Assembly (NCBI RefSeq): GCF_016652235.1
Contig: NZ_JAEPKU010000016.1
Location: 1 to 51,252 of the forward strand
Source: Dysgonomonas sp. Marseille-P4677
GTDB lineage: Bacteria > Bacteroidota > Bacteroidia > Bacteroidales > Dysgonomonadaceae
Direction: 5' to 3'
Length of the DNA: 51,252 nt
Below the pieces are notes generated by a model. The model saw nothing but the letters and a program-made list of their open reading frames with translations. It was not told where the DNA came from and ran no database searches. The position numbers and the translations under genes were made by a program. This document shows positions 27,031-37,200 of the stretch, piece by piece; position 1 is the stretch's first letter, and the number at the start of each line of letters is the position of its first letter.

Positions 27031-29328
27031 ATGTATAAAACAAAAAAAACAGTAACCCGAATTATTCTGATATGTTCTTTTGTTTTTTTTACTATTTTGC
27101 TACAAGCTGCAAAAAATAAGCCATTCGGATTGATGACCGATCTGATAGAGCATACCGACCGGATATGGCAAAATGGATATGCTAGCAATATATTTGTTTG
27201 GCAGACAGATGGCGCAATAGAAGCCCTTCAATATGCACAAATACGCTCTACTCATCCCTCTCTTAGCTGGATTGTACCAGGAGAGACAAAGGGTACCAGG
27301 CAGATCGCCTACCATATTATATTAGCAGATACTTACTCCGAGGCTGTAGCCGGAAGGGGGACTGTATGGGATAGCGGACTTATCGATAGCGATCAATCTA
27401 CCGCTGTGCCTTATTGGGGAACAGAGCTTAAGAAAGATAAGTGTTACTTCTGGCGGGTAAAGTGCGTGACAAATACGGAAGGGGAGAGTGAATGGTCAGA
27501 TGTTAAAGCTTTTCGTACAGCATCCGCCCTATCAGACTATGCAGCTACATCCTATCCTCAGGTCAAATCTATGGAATATCCGATATCTGTGACAGCAGTT
27601 ACAACAGGTACCTATGTTGCGGATTTTGGGAAGGACGCTTTTTCCCAGTTATTATTGACACTAACCTCTCTATCAGATACAGATACAGTACTTGTACATT
27701 TGGGAGAATGCATGTCGGGAAGTCGTGTGGACCGTAATCCCGGAGGAACAATCCGCTACCACTCTTATCCTTTGGTTCTACTAAAAGGAACATATACTTA
27801 CCGGATCAAGATAGCCAAAGATAAACAGAATACAAGAAGCGCCGCAATATTAATGCCTGGATATGTGGGCGAGGTGCTCCCTTTCAGGTATTGCGAAATC
27901 GAAGGTTATGCATCTCCGTTACTTTCGGGTGCGATATCCCGGGAACATGTTCATTATCCGTTTGATACAACTGCGTCCTCCTTCCAATGCAGCAATGATA
28001 CATTGAATCAGATTTGGAATATGTGCAAATATTCGATTCAGGCTACTTCCTTTACCGGCATGTATGTAGACGGTGACCGCGAACGTATTCCTTATGAAGC
28101 GGACGCTCTAATCAATCAACTCTGCCATTATAGTGTAGAGAGGGAATATTCGATGGCACGCCGTACACACGAATACTTACTTCAATATCCGACCTGGCCT
28201 ACAGAATGGATATTACAAGCTGTTCTGATCGCATGGAATGACTATATGTATACAGGTGATAGTCGTTCACTCAAAGTTAATTATAACATACTCAAAGCAC
28301 GTACATTAATGCAACTACGGGAAAAGAACGGAATGATAAGTACGACTCAAAACTTACAGACTCCTGAATTCTTATTCTCTATTAACCGGCCAGGTGAAAA
28401 AATAAGAGATATAGTAGACTGGCCTCATACAGGAATTCTCGGCCTGAATAAACATGAGGGAGGGGAAGCTGATGGATTTGTTTTCACTGATTATAATACT
28501 GTAACAAATGCTTATCACTACGAAGCGTTAAAACTTATGGGTAAGATTGCCAAAGCACTGGATTTAAAGTATGATGCTTCTTTTTTCGAAGAAGAGGCAA
28601 ATATGTTCCTTATTAGGTTTAATAAGATGTTCTTTAATCCCAAATTAGGCTATTATGTAGATGGTGATACAACAAACCATGCATCTCTTCATGCAAATAT
28701 GTTCCCTGTTGCATTTGGAATGGTTCCGTCAGGCAGAATGAATAAGGTAATGGAATTTATACAAACTCGCGGGATGGCCTGTAGTGTGTATGGTTCTCAA
28801 TTTTTGATGGATGCAATATACGAGTCCGGTAATGCAGATTATGGCCTGCATATGTTAACAAAAACAGACGACAGAGGATGGTATAATATGATCCGTGTAG
28901 GCTCCACTATTTCGCTAGAAGCGTGGGACAATAAGTATAAACCGAATCAGGACTGGAATCATGCTTGGGGGGCAGCTCCTGCTAATATCATTCCCCGAAA
29001 AGTAATTGGAGTAGAACCGTTGATTCCCGGTTATGGACTGGTACGTATAAAACCGCAGTTAGGGTCATTGAAATGGGCAAAGTCAACCATCCCTACGATA
29101 AAAGGAAAGATACAGCTTGCAATAGAAAACAAGACGGAAAAGTTTTCCATGAAAGTAGTACTTCCTGCCAATATGGAGGCTGAAGTTTATTTGCCGCTAC
29201 CTTTCGGAAAGTACGAAATCTATAATAACGGAACATTTGTAAAGGCAACGAAAGTAAAGGGAGAACCATTCTTGTATGTGGGTATGATAACCTCCGGTAC
29301 TCATGAAATAACAATGTATATCAAGTAA
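27031..29328 (+). CDS. Alpha-L-rhamnosidase, GH78
   Basis: This 765-aa enzyme removes terminal alpha-L-rhamnose. A signal peptide (ILICSFVFFTILLQA) sends it to the periplasm or surface. A fibronectin-like N-terminal region (HPSLSWIVPGETKGTRQIAY) and beta-sandwich domains precede the (alpha/alpha)6 catalytic barrel. Near residue 350 the active-site segment MYVDGDRERIPYEAD carries the acidic residues of GH78, and DWNHAWGAAPANIIPRKVIG near residue 640 is the conserved late motif. It lies 240 bp after susD on the same strand. It gives the best clue that this locus targets a rhamnose-containing glycan such as rhamnogalacturonan, an arabinogalactan or a plant rhamnoside. Confidence 0.93.
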   Translation: MYKTKKTVTRIILICSFVFFTILLQAAKNKPFGLMTDLIEHTDRIWQNGYASNIFVWQTDGAIEALQYAQIRSTHPSLSWIVPGETKGTRQIAYHIILADTYSEAVAGRGTVWDSGLIDSDQSTAVPYWGTELKKDKCYFWRVKCVTNTEGESEWSDVKAFRTASALSDYAATSYPQVKSMEYPISVTAVTTGTYVADFGKDAFSQLLLTLTSLSDTDTVLVHLGECMSGSRVDRNPGGTIRYHSYPLVLLKGTYTYRIKIAKDKQNTRSAAILMPGYVGEVLPFRYCEIEGYASPLLSGAISREHVHYPFDTTASSFQCSNDTLNQIWNMCKYSIQATSFTGMYVDGDRERIPYEADALINQLCHYSVEREYSMARRTHEYLLQYPTWPTEWILQAVLIAWNDYMYTGDSRSLKVNYNILKARTLMQLREKNGMISTTQNLQTPEFLFSINRPGEKIRDIVDWPHTGILGLNKHEGGEADGFVFTDYNTVTNAYHYEALKLMGKIAKALDLKYDASFFEEEANMFLIRFNKMFFNPKLGYYVDGDTTNHASLHANMFPVAFGMVPSGRMNKVMEFIQTRGMACSVYGSQFLMDAIYESGNADYGLHMLTKTDDRGWYNMIRVGSTISLEAWDNKYKPNQDWNHAWGAAPANIIPRKVIGVEPLIPGYGLVRIKPQLGSLKWAKSTIPTIKGKIQLAIENKTEKFSMKVVLPANMEAEVYLPLPFGKYEIYNNGTFVKATKVKGEPFLYVGMITSGTHEITMYIK

Positions 29329-29358
29329 ACCCTAATAATGTAAAATTATAAATAATAG

Positions 29359-31467
29359 ATGTCTATCAATATATTTTCTTATATTATATTACTAATATCC
29401 TTTTTGGGATATAAAGATAATGAGTCTAAAATTAATAGAAAATCCCTGGTCCATAGAAACAATCCTACAGTGGTAAATGTTGATACACTATCTTCCTTTA
29501 CTATTGGGAACGGAGGCTTTGCCTTTACAGTAGATGCTACCGGATTGCAAACATTTACTGATTTGTACAAAAATGGTATTCCATTGGGAACACAGTCCGA
29601 CTGGGGGTGGCATAGTAAGCCTAATCTTAGAGAATTCACCTTTCAGGATATATTAAAACCGTTTGACTTTGGACGCGGTAAAGTAGAATATTATGCTATA
29701 CAGAAAGATGAGTCTACAGATTCGAAAGAAGCAGCAAATTGGTTCAGGGCAAATCCCCACCGTATACACTTGGGAAATATAGGATTAGGACTGGATGAGG
29801 GTGTAAAAGCTTCTGAATTAAAGAATATTTCGCAGGAGTTAGACATGTGGGATGGAATAATAAAAAGTAGTTTTACTATTAGAGATCAACAGTTTGATGT
29901 AAAAACAGTTTGCCATCCGGAGAAAGATGCAATAAGTGTGTCTATTCATTCAAACGCCAAGCCATCTGTAAAATTCTGCTTTGCTTATCCTTCAGATAAG
30001 AATATATCCGATGGTTGTGAATGGGATAAGAACGATTTGCATCATACTTCTATTATTCATTCGGATAAATATCGGGTTATTTTGAAACGTCAGATCGACG
30101 AAACCATCTATTATGTGACAATAAAATGGGACGATGAGGCAGACTTTTCCGAAAAGGAGAAGAATTATTTTACATTATCATCCAAAAGTAATGGGCTCCA
30201 TTTGGTCTGCTCATTTTCACAAAAAAGAGATGCCGGTGATTCGCTTTCATATGACGATGTACAGCAATTATCGGCTCGATACTGGAACTCCTTCTGGAAT
30301 AAATCGGCGGTTGTAGATTTTTCGTTATGCAAAGATCCCCGGGCTAAAGAATTGGAACGCCGGGTGGTACTATCACAGTACCTGCTCGCTACTCAATGTG
30401 CAGGTGGAAGCCCTCCGCAGGAAACAGGTTTGACTTATAATTCCTGGTATGGTAAATTTCATTTAGAGATGGTGTGGTGGCATCAATCGCATTTTGCTCT
30501 TTGGCAACATCCTGAATGGTTGAGCAACACATTGAATTGGTATATAAATGCATTACCTATAGCCCGTGAGATTGCGGTTCGACAAGGCTTCGACGGAGTA
30601 AGATGGATGAAAATGACCGATCCTTCGGGTATGGATACGCCATCTTATGTTGGCCCTTTTTTGATATGGCAGCAACCTCACCCTATCTATTTATCAGAGT
30701 TATTATACAGAACTGAACCTTCACAGAAAATAATTGATAAATATAAAGATATGATCCAGCAAACAGCAGAATTTATGTATTCGTTTGCCAGCTATGATGT
30801 AAAGAATGATCGTTACATATTGAAAGGTTATATACCTGCTCAGGAGAGGTTTGAACCCCAAAATACAGTAAACTCTCCGTTCGAAATGTGTTATTGGATC
30901 GTGGGATTGGAAATAGCACAAAAATGGCGTGAACGCTCAGGGCTTGACCGTTGTATGGAATGGGATGATCTGATTAAAAAGTTATCTCCTCTTTATTCAG
31001 AAGATGGTATTTATCCTGCGGCCGAATCGGTGGGTAAAGATTATGCAAATGAACGTTATACCACCGACCATATGAGTGTATTAGGATCTTTAGGTATAAT
31101 TCCTCAATGCCATCTGGTAGATAAAAAGATCATGAGTAATACTTTGGATTGGGTCTTAAAGAATTGGAATTGGGATCAAACCTGGGGATGGGATTATCCA
31201 ATGACTGCTATGACTGCTGTGCGTTTAGGGGAGGCTCAAAAGGCCATTGATATATTGTTGATGGATAGGCAAACTAACACATATTTAAATAATGGTCATA
31301 ATTTTCAAAATAAAGATTTACGTGTATATTTACCGGGTAATGGAGGATTACTTACAGCTATTGCCTTAATGTGTGCAGGATGGGATGATAATGATATTCC
31401 TAATCCGGGATTTCCCAAAGACGGGAATTGGGATGTAAGGTGGGAAGGGCTGTTACCGTTACCTTGA
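29359..31467 (+). CDS. Putative six-hairpin glycosidase, family uncertain
   Basis: This 702-aa protein has a short hydrophobic leader (IFSYIILLISFLGY), a beta-rich N-terminal region with FTIGNGGFAFTVDATGLQTF, and an all-helical C-terminal domain rich in Trp. QETGLTYNSWYGKFHLEMVW near residue 365 resembles the (alpha/alpha)6 barrels of GH65/GH95-type enzymes. FDGVRWMKMTDPSG and WDQTWGWDYPMTAMTAVRLG are other acidic-aromatic segments that could hold the catalytic residues. I cannot assign a GH family. It begins 30 nt after GH78 and presumably acts on the same substrate. It is the last gene before the proposed right island junction. Confidence 0.75.
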   Translation: MSINIFSYIILLISFLGYKDNESKINRKSLVHRNNPTVVNVDTLSSFTIGNGGFAFTVDATGLQTFTDLYKNGIPLGTQSDWGWHSKPNLREFTFQDILKPFDFGRGKVEYYAIQKDESTDSKEAANWFRANPHRIHLGNIGLGLDEGVKASELKNISQELDMWDGIIKSSFTIRDQQFDVKTVCHPEKDAISVSIHSNAKPSVKFCFAYPSDKNISDGCEWDKNDLHHTSIIHSDKYRVILKRQIDETIYYVTIKWDDEADFSEKEKNYFTLSSKSNGLHLVCSFSQKRDAGDSLSYDDVQQLSARYWNSFWNKSAVVDFSLCKDPRAKELERRVVLSQYLLATQCAGGSPPQETGLTYNSWYGKFHLEMVWWHQSHFALWQHPEWLSNTLNWYINALPIAREIAVRQGFDGVRWMKMTDPSGMDTPSYVGPFLIWQQPHPIYLSELLYRTEPSQKIIDKYKDMIQQTAEFMYSFASYDVKNDRYILKGYIPAQERFEPQNTVNSPFEMCYWIVGLEIAQKWRERSGLDRCMEWDDLIKKLSPLYSEDGIYPAAESVGKDYANERYTTDHMSVLGSLGIIPQCHLVDKKIMSNTLDWVLKNWNWDQTWGWDYPMTAMTAVRLGEAQKAIDILLMDRQTNTYLNNGHNFQNKDLRVYLPGNGGLLTAIALMCAGWDDNDIPNPGFPKDGNWDVRWEGLLPLP

Positions 31468-31550
31468 AACTCATAGTCTGTCTTATCCTAAAATAGGTGG
31501 TTCTTTGTCATATTTGCTGAAAATATTCTTGTTGATTAATATATACTCAA

Positions 31551-31563
31551 CCGCTCCGAGTAC
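31551..31563 (+). repeat. Second copy of the tRNA-Leu 3' end (attR)
   Basis: CCGCTCCGAGTAC is identical to 17261-17273. It is followed 3 nt later by a terminator-like palindrome, just as the tRNA copy is. It would be the displaced 3' end of the original tRNA gene at the right edge of the island. Confidence 0.65.
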
Positions 31564-31566
31564 TTT

Positions 31567-31604
31567 AAAAAGCGCTAATCATTTATAAATGATTAGCGCT
31601 TTTT
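31567..31604. terminator. Perfect 38-bp palindrome, bidirectional terminator
   Basis: AAAAAGCGCTAATCATTTA (31567-31585) is exactly mirrored by the next 19 bases. The A/T ends make it a terminator in both directions. It closes the rhamnoside locus. Its layout (AAAAAGC...GCTTTTT) resembles the tRNA-Leu terminator at 17276-17316. Confidence 0.85.
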
Positions 31605-31718
31605 CTTTATGATTATATTTTAAGCGGATGTAATCTCAAATCTGAGTATGTCCTTTGTGATCTCAACCTTTGAAATTACTTTAAACGGTTTGATGATGTT
31701 CTAATGTTTAATAATAAA

Positions 31719-32261
31719 TTAATTAACCCATTTTTTATAAGCGTCCATGAATTGTTTTAAAAACTTGATTGTTCTTTCCGATGTAATGATACCATTCTCG
31801 TCTAAAGAGTTCATGATCTCGCCCAAATAACATTCAGGTTGGTTCATCATACGTACATCAAGGAAAGAGGTCACTTGGCGAAGATGATGATTTGCTCCAA
31901 AACCTCCGATAGCACCGTATGATTGGCTTATTATTGCTCCGGGTTTACCGGCCCAAACACTTTTGCCATAAGGTCTAGATCCCACATCTAAGGCATTCTT
32001 TAATACTGCAGGTATAGAACGATTGTGTTCGGCTGTTACTATCAAAATAGCATCAGAAGCTTTTATTGTTTCTCTAAATTTAGTATAAATATCTATCTCC
32101 TCATCGTCGTAATCTTGATTATATATAGGCAGATTACCTATTTCTATAATTTGCATATCAAAGTCATCTGAAGCCAATCCTATTACACAATTAGCCACAC
32201 TTTTCGAATATGCTTTCTTTCTTAAGCTTCCTACTAATACTGCAATTTTCTTTTTCTTCAT
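31719..32261 (-). CDS. NADPH-dependent FMN reductase (ChrR/YieF-like)
   Basis: This 180-aa flavodoxin-fold quinone/chromate reductase shows the FMN phosphate loop in VGSLRKKAYSKSVA. The family core is TAEHNRSIPAVLKNALDVGS, RPYGKSVWAGKPGAIISQS, GAIGGFGANHHLRQ and FLDVRMMNQPE, closely following the E. coli YieF pattern. These enzymes transfer two electrons from NAD(P)H to quinones and protect against oxidative stress. It has no signal peptide. It is a single gene, the first beyond the proposed island. Confidence 0.93.
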   Translation of the reverse strand: MKKKKIAVLVGSLRKKAYSKSVANCVIGLASDDFDMQIIEIGNLPIYNQDYDDEEIDIYTKFRETIKASDAILIVTAEHNRSIPAVLKNALDVGSRPYGKSVWAGKPGAIISQSYGAIGGFGANHHLRQVTSFLDVRMMNQPECYLGEIMNSLDENGIITSERTIKFLKQFMDAYKKWVN

Positions 32262-32614
32262 AATTTCTTGTTTTTATATTACTACTTTAATTATTGGACT
32301 CGCGTAAAAAGTTATCCTAGATCAGTTAATTTATTGACTAAACGATTAAATAAAATAGGATACAACCTTATTTGCAAATTACTAAAAAAGATTAGTAGTA
32401 GAATAATAAATAGAAGGTTTAACTTAAAAGAACAGTTTTATATTCACTCTTTAATCGTTTTATTATGGAGTGTCGATGCATCTTTGTTGATCAAAAAAAC
32501 TATTATAGATATAGATATTAAGTAGATTTAGTGATTACCCATAAGTATTTTCATTTGCTTATCACAAATAATGTGTATTTATATCTATATTTGCGATATA
32601 AGTATTATTAATAA
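32262..32614. other. Intergenic region, 353 bp
   Basis: This A/T-rich region lies between the FMN reductase (minus) and the FISUMP gene (plus). It holds a candidate -7 box at 32586-32593. An open frame at 32268-32525 has low-complexity Leu/Ile/Lys/Tyr-rich translation and no recognisable start context, so I do not call it a gene. Confidence 0.5.
32586..32593 (+). promoter_or_regulatory. -7 box of the FISUMP gene
   Basis: TATATTTG fits TAnnTTTG, 39 nt before the ATG at 32633. The only nearby TTG (32555-32557) is 28 nt upstream, too far for the normal spacing. Confidence 0.4.
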
Positions 32615-32632
32615 GTGAGTGGTGACAAATAT

Positions 32633-33745
32633 ATGGAACGGGGCGTAATATTATCTAAATTCATTGCCGGAATTTTGATATTTATCATGTTGAATGGTAG
32701 TACAGCATTATTTTCGCAGATAACTATTGGCAGTAGCCATGAACCCAATGTCGGTAGTCTATTAGATCTGAAAGAACATTTAGCAGATTCAGATAATACT
32801 ACAGCATCAAGAGGTTTGCTATTACCTCGCGTAGCTTTGAAAAAGTTGGAGGGTAATCTATCCGAAACTCTAGGGGTAATTGATTCTTATTCAAATATAG
32901 ATCATACAGGTTTAATTGTTTACAATATAACTGATCCAGAGTGCCCTTTATTCATGTCTGGTATTTATGTTTGGGATGGTTCATCTTGGCAAATCTTAGG
33001 AAGAGAAAATCTTAAAGATAATTTTTCGTACATCGAAAATACAGATGGAACTGGAGTCGTCACAGATTATGAAGGGCACTCGTATACGACAAAGCGATTT
33101 ATGGGAACATTGACCGATGGCACAATATACAATAAGGTATGGACAACTCAAAATCTTAGATCTTTGAAAGATAAAGACGGTCAATGGATTGAATGTCCCG
33201 ATGGACTGTATTTTAATCAAGGGTATAATAATACTGCTGGTGTGTTAGGGGTTAATGTAGTTACCGAAATACCAAATGAAGTAATAGGAGATTATATTAA
33301 TGCCGGGGTAGCGATATCTGGGCAGTCATACGATGATTTTATTGATAACTTTGGTCTACTTTATACTGTGGATCAGGGTACTAAGGCATGCCCTAAAGGT
33401 TGGCATATGCCAACATATAATGAGTGGAAGGATTTATTGGATATGATGGGTGGTACAACTGCAGCTTTGGAACCAATAAAAGCTAATGCGGGTAAAGTAT
33501 ATGGCTATGTAGAAGGCGGTTCTTATACATGGGGGAAGGCAAATAATACACCTAATGGCTTCAATGCAATCCCTGCTGGCTATGTAGAAGTTACAAGCCG
33601 GAAACCTTTAAATTTTGGAAGAACGGCTGGATTTCACGGAGTTGGAGCCGTTGTAAATATACACTATGGAGGCTTTACTTATATAGGTTTTACTAATAGT
33701 AATAACGCATCTATGAGATATTCTGTTAGATGTGTAATGGATTGA
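32633..33745 (+). CDS. FISUMP-domain secreted protein
   Basis: This protein of about 370 aa has a signal peptide (ILIFIMLNGSTALFSQ), an N-terminal region (ITIGSSHEPNVGSLLDLKEH, GLLLPRVALKKLEGN, TGLIVYNI) common in Bacteroidales surface proteins, and a C-terminal Fibrobacter succinogenes major paralogous domain. The latter shows as VWTTQNLRSLKDKDG, KACPKGWHMPTYNEWKDLLD, FNAIPAGYVEV and the terminal YSVRCVMD. The domain is probably a carbohydrate- or surface-binding module with a stabilising Cys pair; its role is not established. The ATG at 32633 is preferred to a GTG at 32615. Its stop abuts the stop of the convergent DUF493 gene. Confidence 0.88.
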   Translation: MERGVILSKFIAGILIFIMLNGSTALFSQITIGSSHEPNVGSLLDLKEHLADSDNTTASRGLLLPRVALKKLEGNLSETLGVIDSYSNIDHTGLIVYNITDPECPLFMSGIYVWDGSSWQILGRENLKDNFSYIENTDGTGVVTDYEGHSYTTKRFMGTLTDGTIYNKVWTTQNLRSLKDKDGQWIECPDGLYFNQGYNNTAGVLGVNVVTEIPNEVIGDYINAGVAISGQSYDDFIDNFGLLYTVDQGTKACPKGWHMPTYNEWKDLLDMMGGTTAALEPIKANAGKVYGYVEGGSYTWGKANNTPNGFNAIPAGYVEVTSRKPLNFGRTAGFHGVGAVVNIHYGGFTYIGFTNSNNASMRYSVRCVMD

Positions 33746-34063
33746 TTAAAGTGCCATAATTCCGTCAATGGCAGAAGCTTGCCTATAATAAATTATAATA
33801 TCGTCAGCATCATTTACTGGAACCTTTACGGTTATGCTTGTATATTTACCATTCTTACTATCTCTGGTAGAAAAACTTGTATTTGGATCATCGAAGATTG
33901 CACATAGTCTCGCAATTATACTTTGTTCCGAAGGTACAATATATTTAAATATATAATCAGAAGGGAACATATGAGTTTGTTCAAGTTTCTCTTTAAACTT
34001 CAAATAAAAATCGTCAATATGCTGATTCCTATTATTTTCTAATATTTCTATTTTTTTATCCAT
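33746..34063 (-). CDS. DUF493 family protein (YbeD-like)
   Basis: This 105-aa cytoplasmic protein matches the small DUF493 family through FKYIVPSEQSIIARLCAIF, FSTRDSKNGKYTSITVKVPV and the ending DIIIYYRQASAIDGIMAL. The fold is a ferredoxin-like alpha/beta domain similar to ACT domains. The function is unknown, with an allosteric or regulatory role proposed for the E. coli homologue. There is no gap between its stop codon and that of the convergent FISUMP gene. Confidence 0.88.
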   Translation of the reverse strand: MDKKIEILENNRNQHIDDFYLKFKEKLEQTHMFPSDYIFKYIVPSEQSIIARLCAIFDDPNTSFSTRDSKNGKYTSITVKVPVNDADDIIIYYRQASAIDGIMAL

Positions 34064-34144
34064 GACAATTTTAAAACAAATATTGAGCCATAATATATCT
34101 ATGTCAAATTGACTGAGTCGGCGACTGAAAATATGCTATAAACA

Positions 34145-34176
34145 AAACCTCATAACCATTATAAGTTATGAGGTTT
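34145..34176 (-). terminator. Terminator of the giant FG-GAP gene
   Basis: AAACCTCATAAC (34145-34156) and GTTATGAGGTTT (34165-34176) form a perfect 12-bp stem with an 8-nt loop. Read on the minus strand it is followed by TGTTTATAG after a T-rich stem end. Confidence 0.75.
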
Positions 34177-34221
34177 AATCTTAAGAAGAATATATATGAT
34201 CGTTTAGAATATTAGAAACGA

Positions 34222-37200
34222 TTATTTAGCAATAAATTTACAACTAACAGACTTACCATCTGTTCGCATAACTTTTACTACATATATAGATGGAGATAAA
34301 CTTATGTTATGCGTGTAATAAGTAGAGGTTCCATCCAACTTCTGGCTTTTGAATATTTGTTGTCCTGATAGATTGTAAATAATTACACTTTCGATACCTA
34401 ACGATGAATCTATACTAAACACATTGTCAATATAGCAGACTGACAGATCGTCGGAAAATAAGGTAGAAGCTTCACCGGATGTAAATCGAATAGAAAATCT
34501 GCTAAGATCGATATAACTTGATTTAGAACTGGTAGAAGTCTGACTAAATGTGTAGCTGTTCTTATCTACCAAGTTTTGCTTCGTACCTGTACTCTTATCT
34601 ATGAGTACAGGTGTGATTCCGGTCAATGCTACAAATTCCTCAACCTTTCCAAAGGTTAGAGTCAGGTCGCTGTTACCTTCTGGATATCTTATTCCTATAC
34701 TGACTTCCTTATCGCCCGGTTGATAAATCTGCATGAGATTGTAGCTGGTATCATTCTTTCCGATAAAAAAGACTTCGGGAGTTAGGCGTTCTTCTTTATT
34801 AATGAGTTTACTAACATTATTTGCTGACTCATCTACTGATGAGGCTGGACTCAGTTCAGCATAATCACCTTCAAGTCCTTCGCTACTTTTGATAGTTACA
34901 TTTAAAGCTCCGGACAATTCGATTCGTCTAGGGGTAATGTTAGTTGTGGTACCGGTCAGTGCGTAACGGCCTTCAATAGGAAAGTATAGTTTCCTTCCTG
35001 CACCGGTTGTAGTAAAAGTTACTATAAACGATTGAAGGCTATTTACGGCATTATAAGAACCATCTGTCATTCGATATTCATACTTTTTCCATTGTAAACC
35101 ATTATCATCGACATATAAGCGATATCCTTCGTCTTTTACTAAAATGTTTTGGTTGATTTCATAGAAGTGATCCATATTTATAGAGGCCATAAATGGATTT
35201 CCTATTAGCACATGGGGGCTATTTGTTGAGCTAACGTTCATAACATAACAACGTAGGGTGTCACCACTCGACGAAATAATTTCCTCAGTCTTTCCTTCAT
35301 AAATAAAGCGGTAGGATTCGTTCCCACGTTTCATTTTACCAATCGGATTGTGCAAAGTTTGAAGCGTTTTTGCATTAAAGTAGTAGAACGAGCTGAGCCC
35401 GGCAATATAGTCGTAACTATGTCCCGGATGATAGATTTCTTCATCAGTGTTATTCCAATAAGGAATTTCTAGGACACCTTTCAAGCCCTGAAGATGTTTG
35501 TGATCGTTATAGCCTATTTTCCCAGACTGATAAAGCCCAGTATTAACAATAATAACATTGTTTGTCTCTGCCAAATTGATATCATTTTTCACACTATTAT
35601 TCTCGAAAGTAATAGTATTTCCGGATATCACATTATGTAGGGCTTGCCAAGTGAAAGGATATCCACCAAATGCAAAATCACCGGATGCCATACTTTTCAA
35701 TGGAGCTGCCAATGGATACCAACGATTTCGTTTCATGCTCAATGCAGATGCTCCATCTTTGTTTTCAGTTGGTTGCAAACCATCCGACATATTTGCATAA
35801 TAGCCAAAGTTATATTGTACTTTGGCATTATTATAAGCCAACTGATGCTGATATGCTAATTCAGAACCATAATGAAAAATGATGCTGTCTGCTTCAGGTT
35901 TACCATATATTCCGGTTGCTCCATGTGATTCATTTGTTGGAGTAACATCTGGTTTTAAGGATGGATAATTAGCATTAGCACCTGAAATATAAGGTATATG
36001 CACACTAGTACATAGTGTTGGAATCGCTTTAATTTCTGTCCCACTAATATCGGAAGCCCAATTGTCAATGTTATTCCAATTTCTATCTATTTTCCCGGTC
36101 CAATACATCGTTTTAGGAGCAACAGACATATATGGTAGTCTATATCTTATAGATAGGTCTTCATTGATCCCTTCGGCAATAAATGTATACCTTCCGGCAT
36201 GGTCTAAAGTTAAATTTGTTATACTAGGGTTCCGTATTCCACTCAATTGTGTTGAGTCAGGATTGAGCCATTTGTATTTTACATCTGTACCTGTAGTGCT
36301 GAAATCTTTACTATCGAATTGGACTGTCCCGCCGATACAATTCTTATATGGATTTGCCCAAGCTAAGCCACTAAGGTCTATATTGGCAAATGAATCACTC
36401 TTATTCGGAGGACATTCTTCGCATACAGGCTGACTTGTCTTTCCTGTCCCATCATCGTTGATGTTTATAATCAAGTTATCAGTTGGAATATATTTCCCGA
36501 AATCTTCGATCTCAATTGAGACCGTAATTGTTTCATTCTTATTTATATTGCATTCTTCTTGCTGTGTTATGATAAGATTCTCGGAATTAATAACCATATT
36601 ATATACAGATATCATTATAGGTCCATCAAAAATAGCATCACCTTTATTGATTAACTTCAGGTCTTTGATCGTTAGTTTATCTATGTCAGCATTGTATTCG
36701 TATCTAATGTCGCTAGCATCTGCAATTTGTATATTTGGTGCTAAAAACAGAGATATTCCTTTATGATTGAGCGTTGTTTGCTGCATCAGAAAGCTATTGT
36801 AAGGACGTATGTCATCATCTGTGCCCAATATGGCGTCTTTTCCGGGAAAAATTGTCGATGTGTTTAACGGAATGCGGGGTACAGTAAGATCTTCATTTAT
36901 GTTTACGGCATTATATGCATATTGGTTCCACACTTTACGTGCGGGAGCCCACGATGCCCCGCCTGACTTATAGATACGCAGTAAGCCATTGAAAGCGAAT
37001 GCTGCTGGTCTATTGCCAATGGTAACAATTTCGGCCTGTCCATCATCATCAACATCGGCAACGATAGGATATTCAAATGTAGTAATCGATCCACATTCAA
37101 ATGTAGCCAGATTATAAACAGCAGTAGTATCCATGCCTGTTATGTGGCTTTTGAGACTTCCGTTTATAATGCGTAGAAGCTTTTCGTCGCGATAAACCAA

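Larger units (their letters stand above)
17261..31563 (+). mobile_element. Putative genomic island at tRNA-Leu carrying a rhamnoside utilization locus
   Basis: A 13-bp direct repeat of the tRNA-Leu 3' end bounds about 14.3 kb. Contents in order are an IS982-type transposase remnant, a PepSY-like lipoprotein on the minus strand, then ECF sigma, FecR, SusC, SusD, GH78 and a six-hairpin glycosidase on the plus strand. Both repeat copies are followed within 2-3 bases by a hairpin of similar design. No integrase gene is visible inside, so the island, if real, is no longer self-mobile or was moved in trans. This is an inference from the repeat and the gene content. Confidence 0.55.

Noticed and set aside
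27100-27315. Minus-strand ORF inside the GH78 gene
   Set aside because: It is a shadow frame of the rhamnosidase.
17317-31550. Integrase or recombinase for the proposed island
   Set aside because: I looked for a tyrosine or serine recombinase frame on both strands between the repeats and found none, so no such gene is listed.
32268-32525. Plus-strand ORF of 85 codons between the FMN reductase and FISUMP genes
   Set aside because: Low-complexity A/T-driven translation with no family resemblance, no promoter positioned for it and no signal peptide.
36062-36766. Plus-strand ORFs opposite the giant FG-GAP gene (also 41204-41515 and others)
   Set aside because: They are antisense shadows of a clearly coding minus-strand frame with coherent domains.
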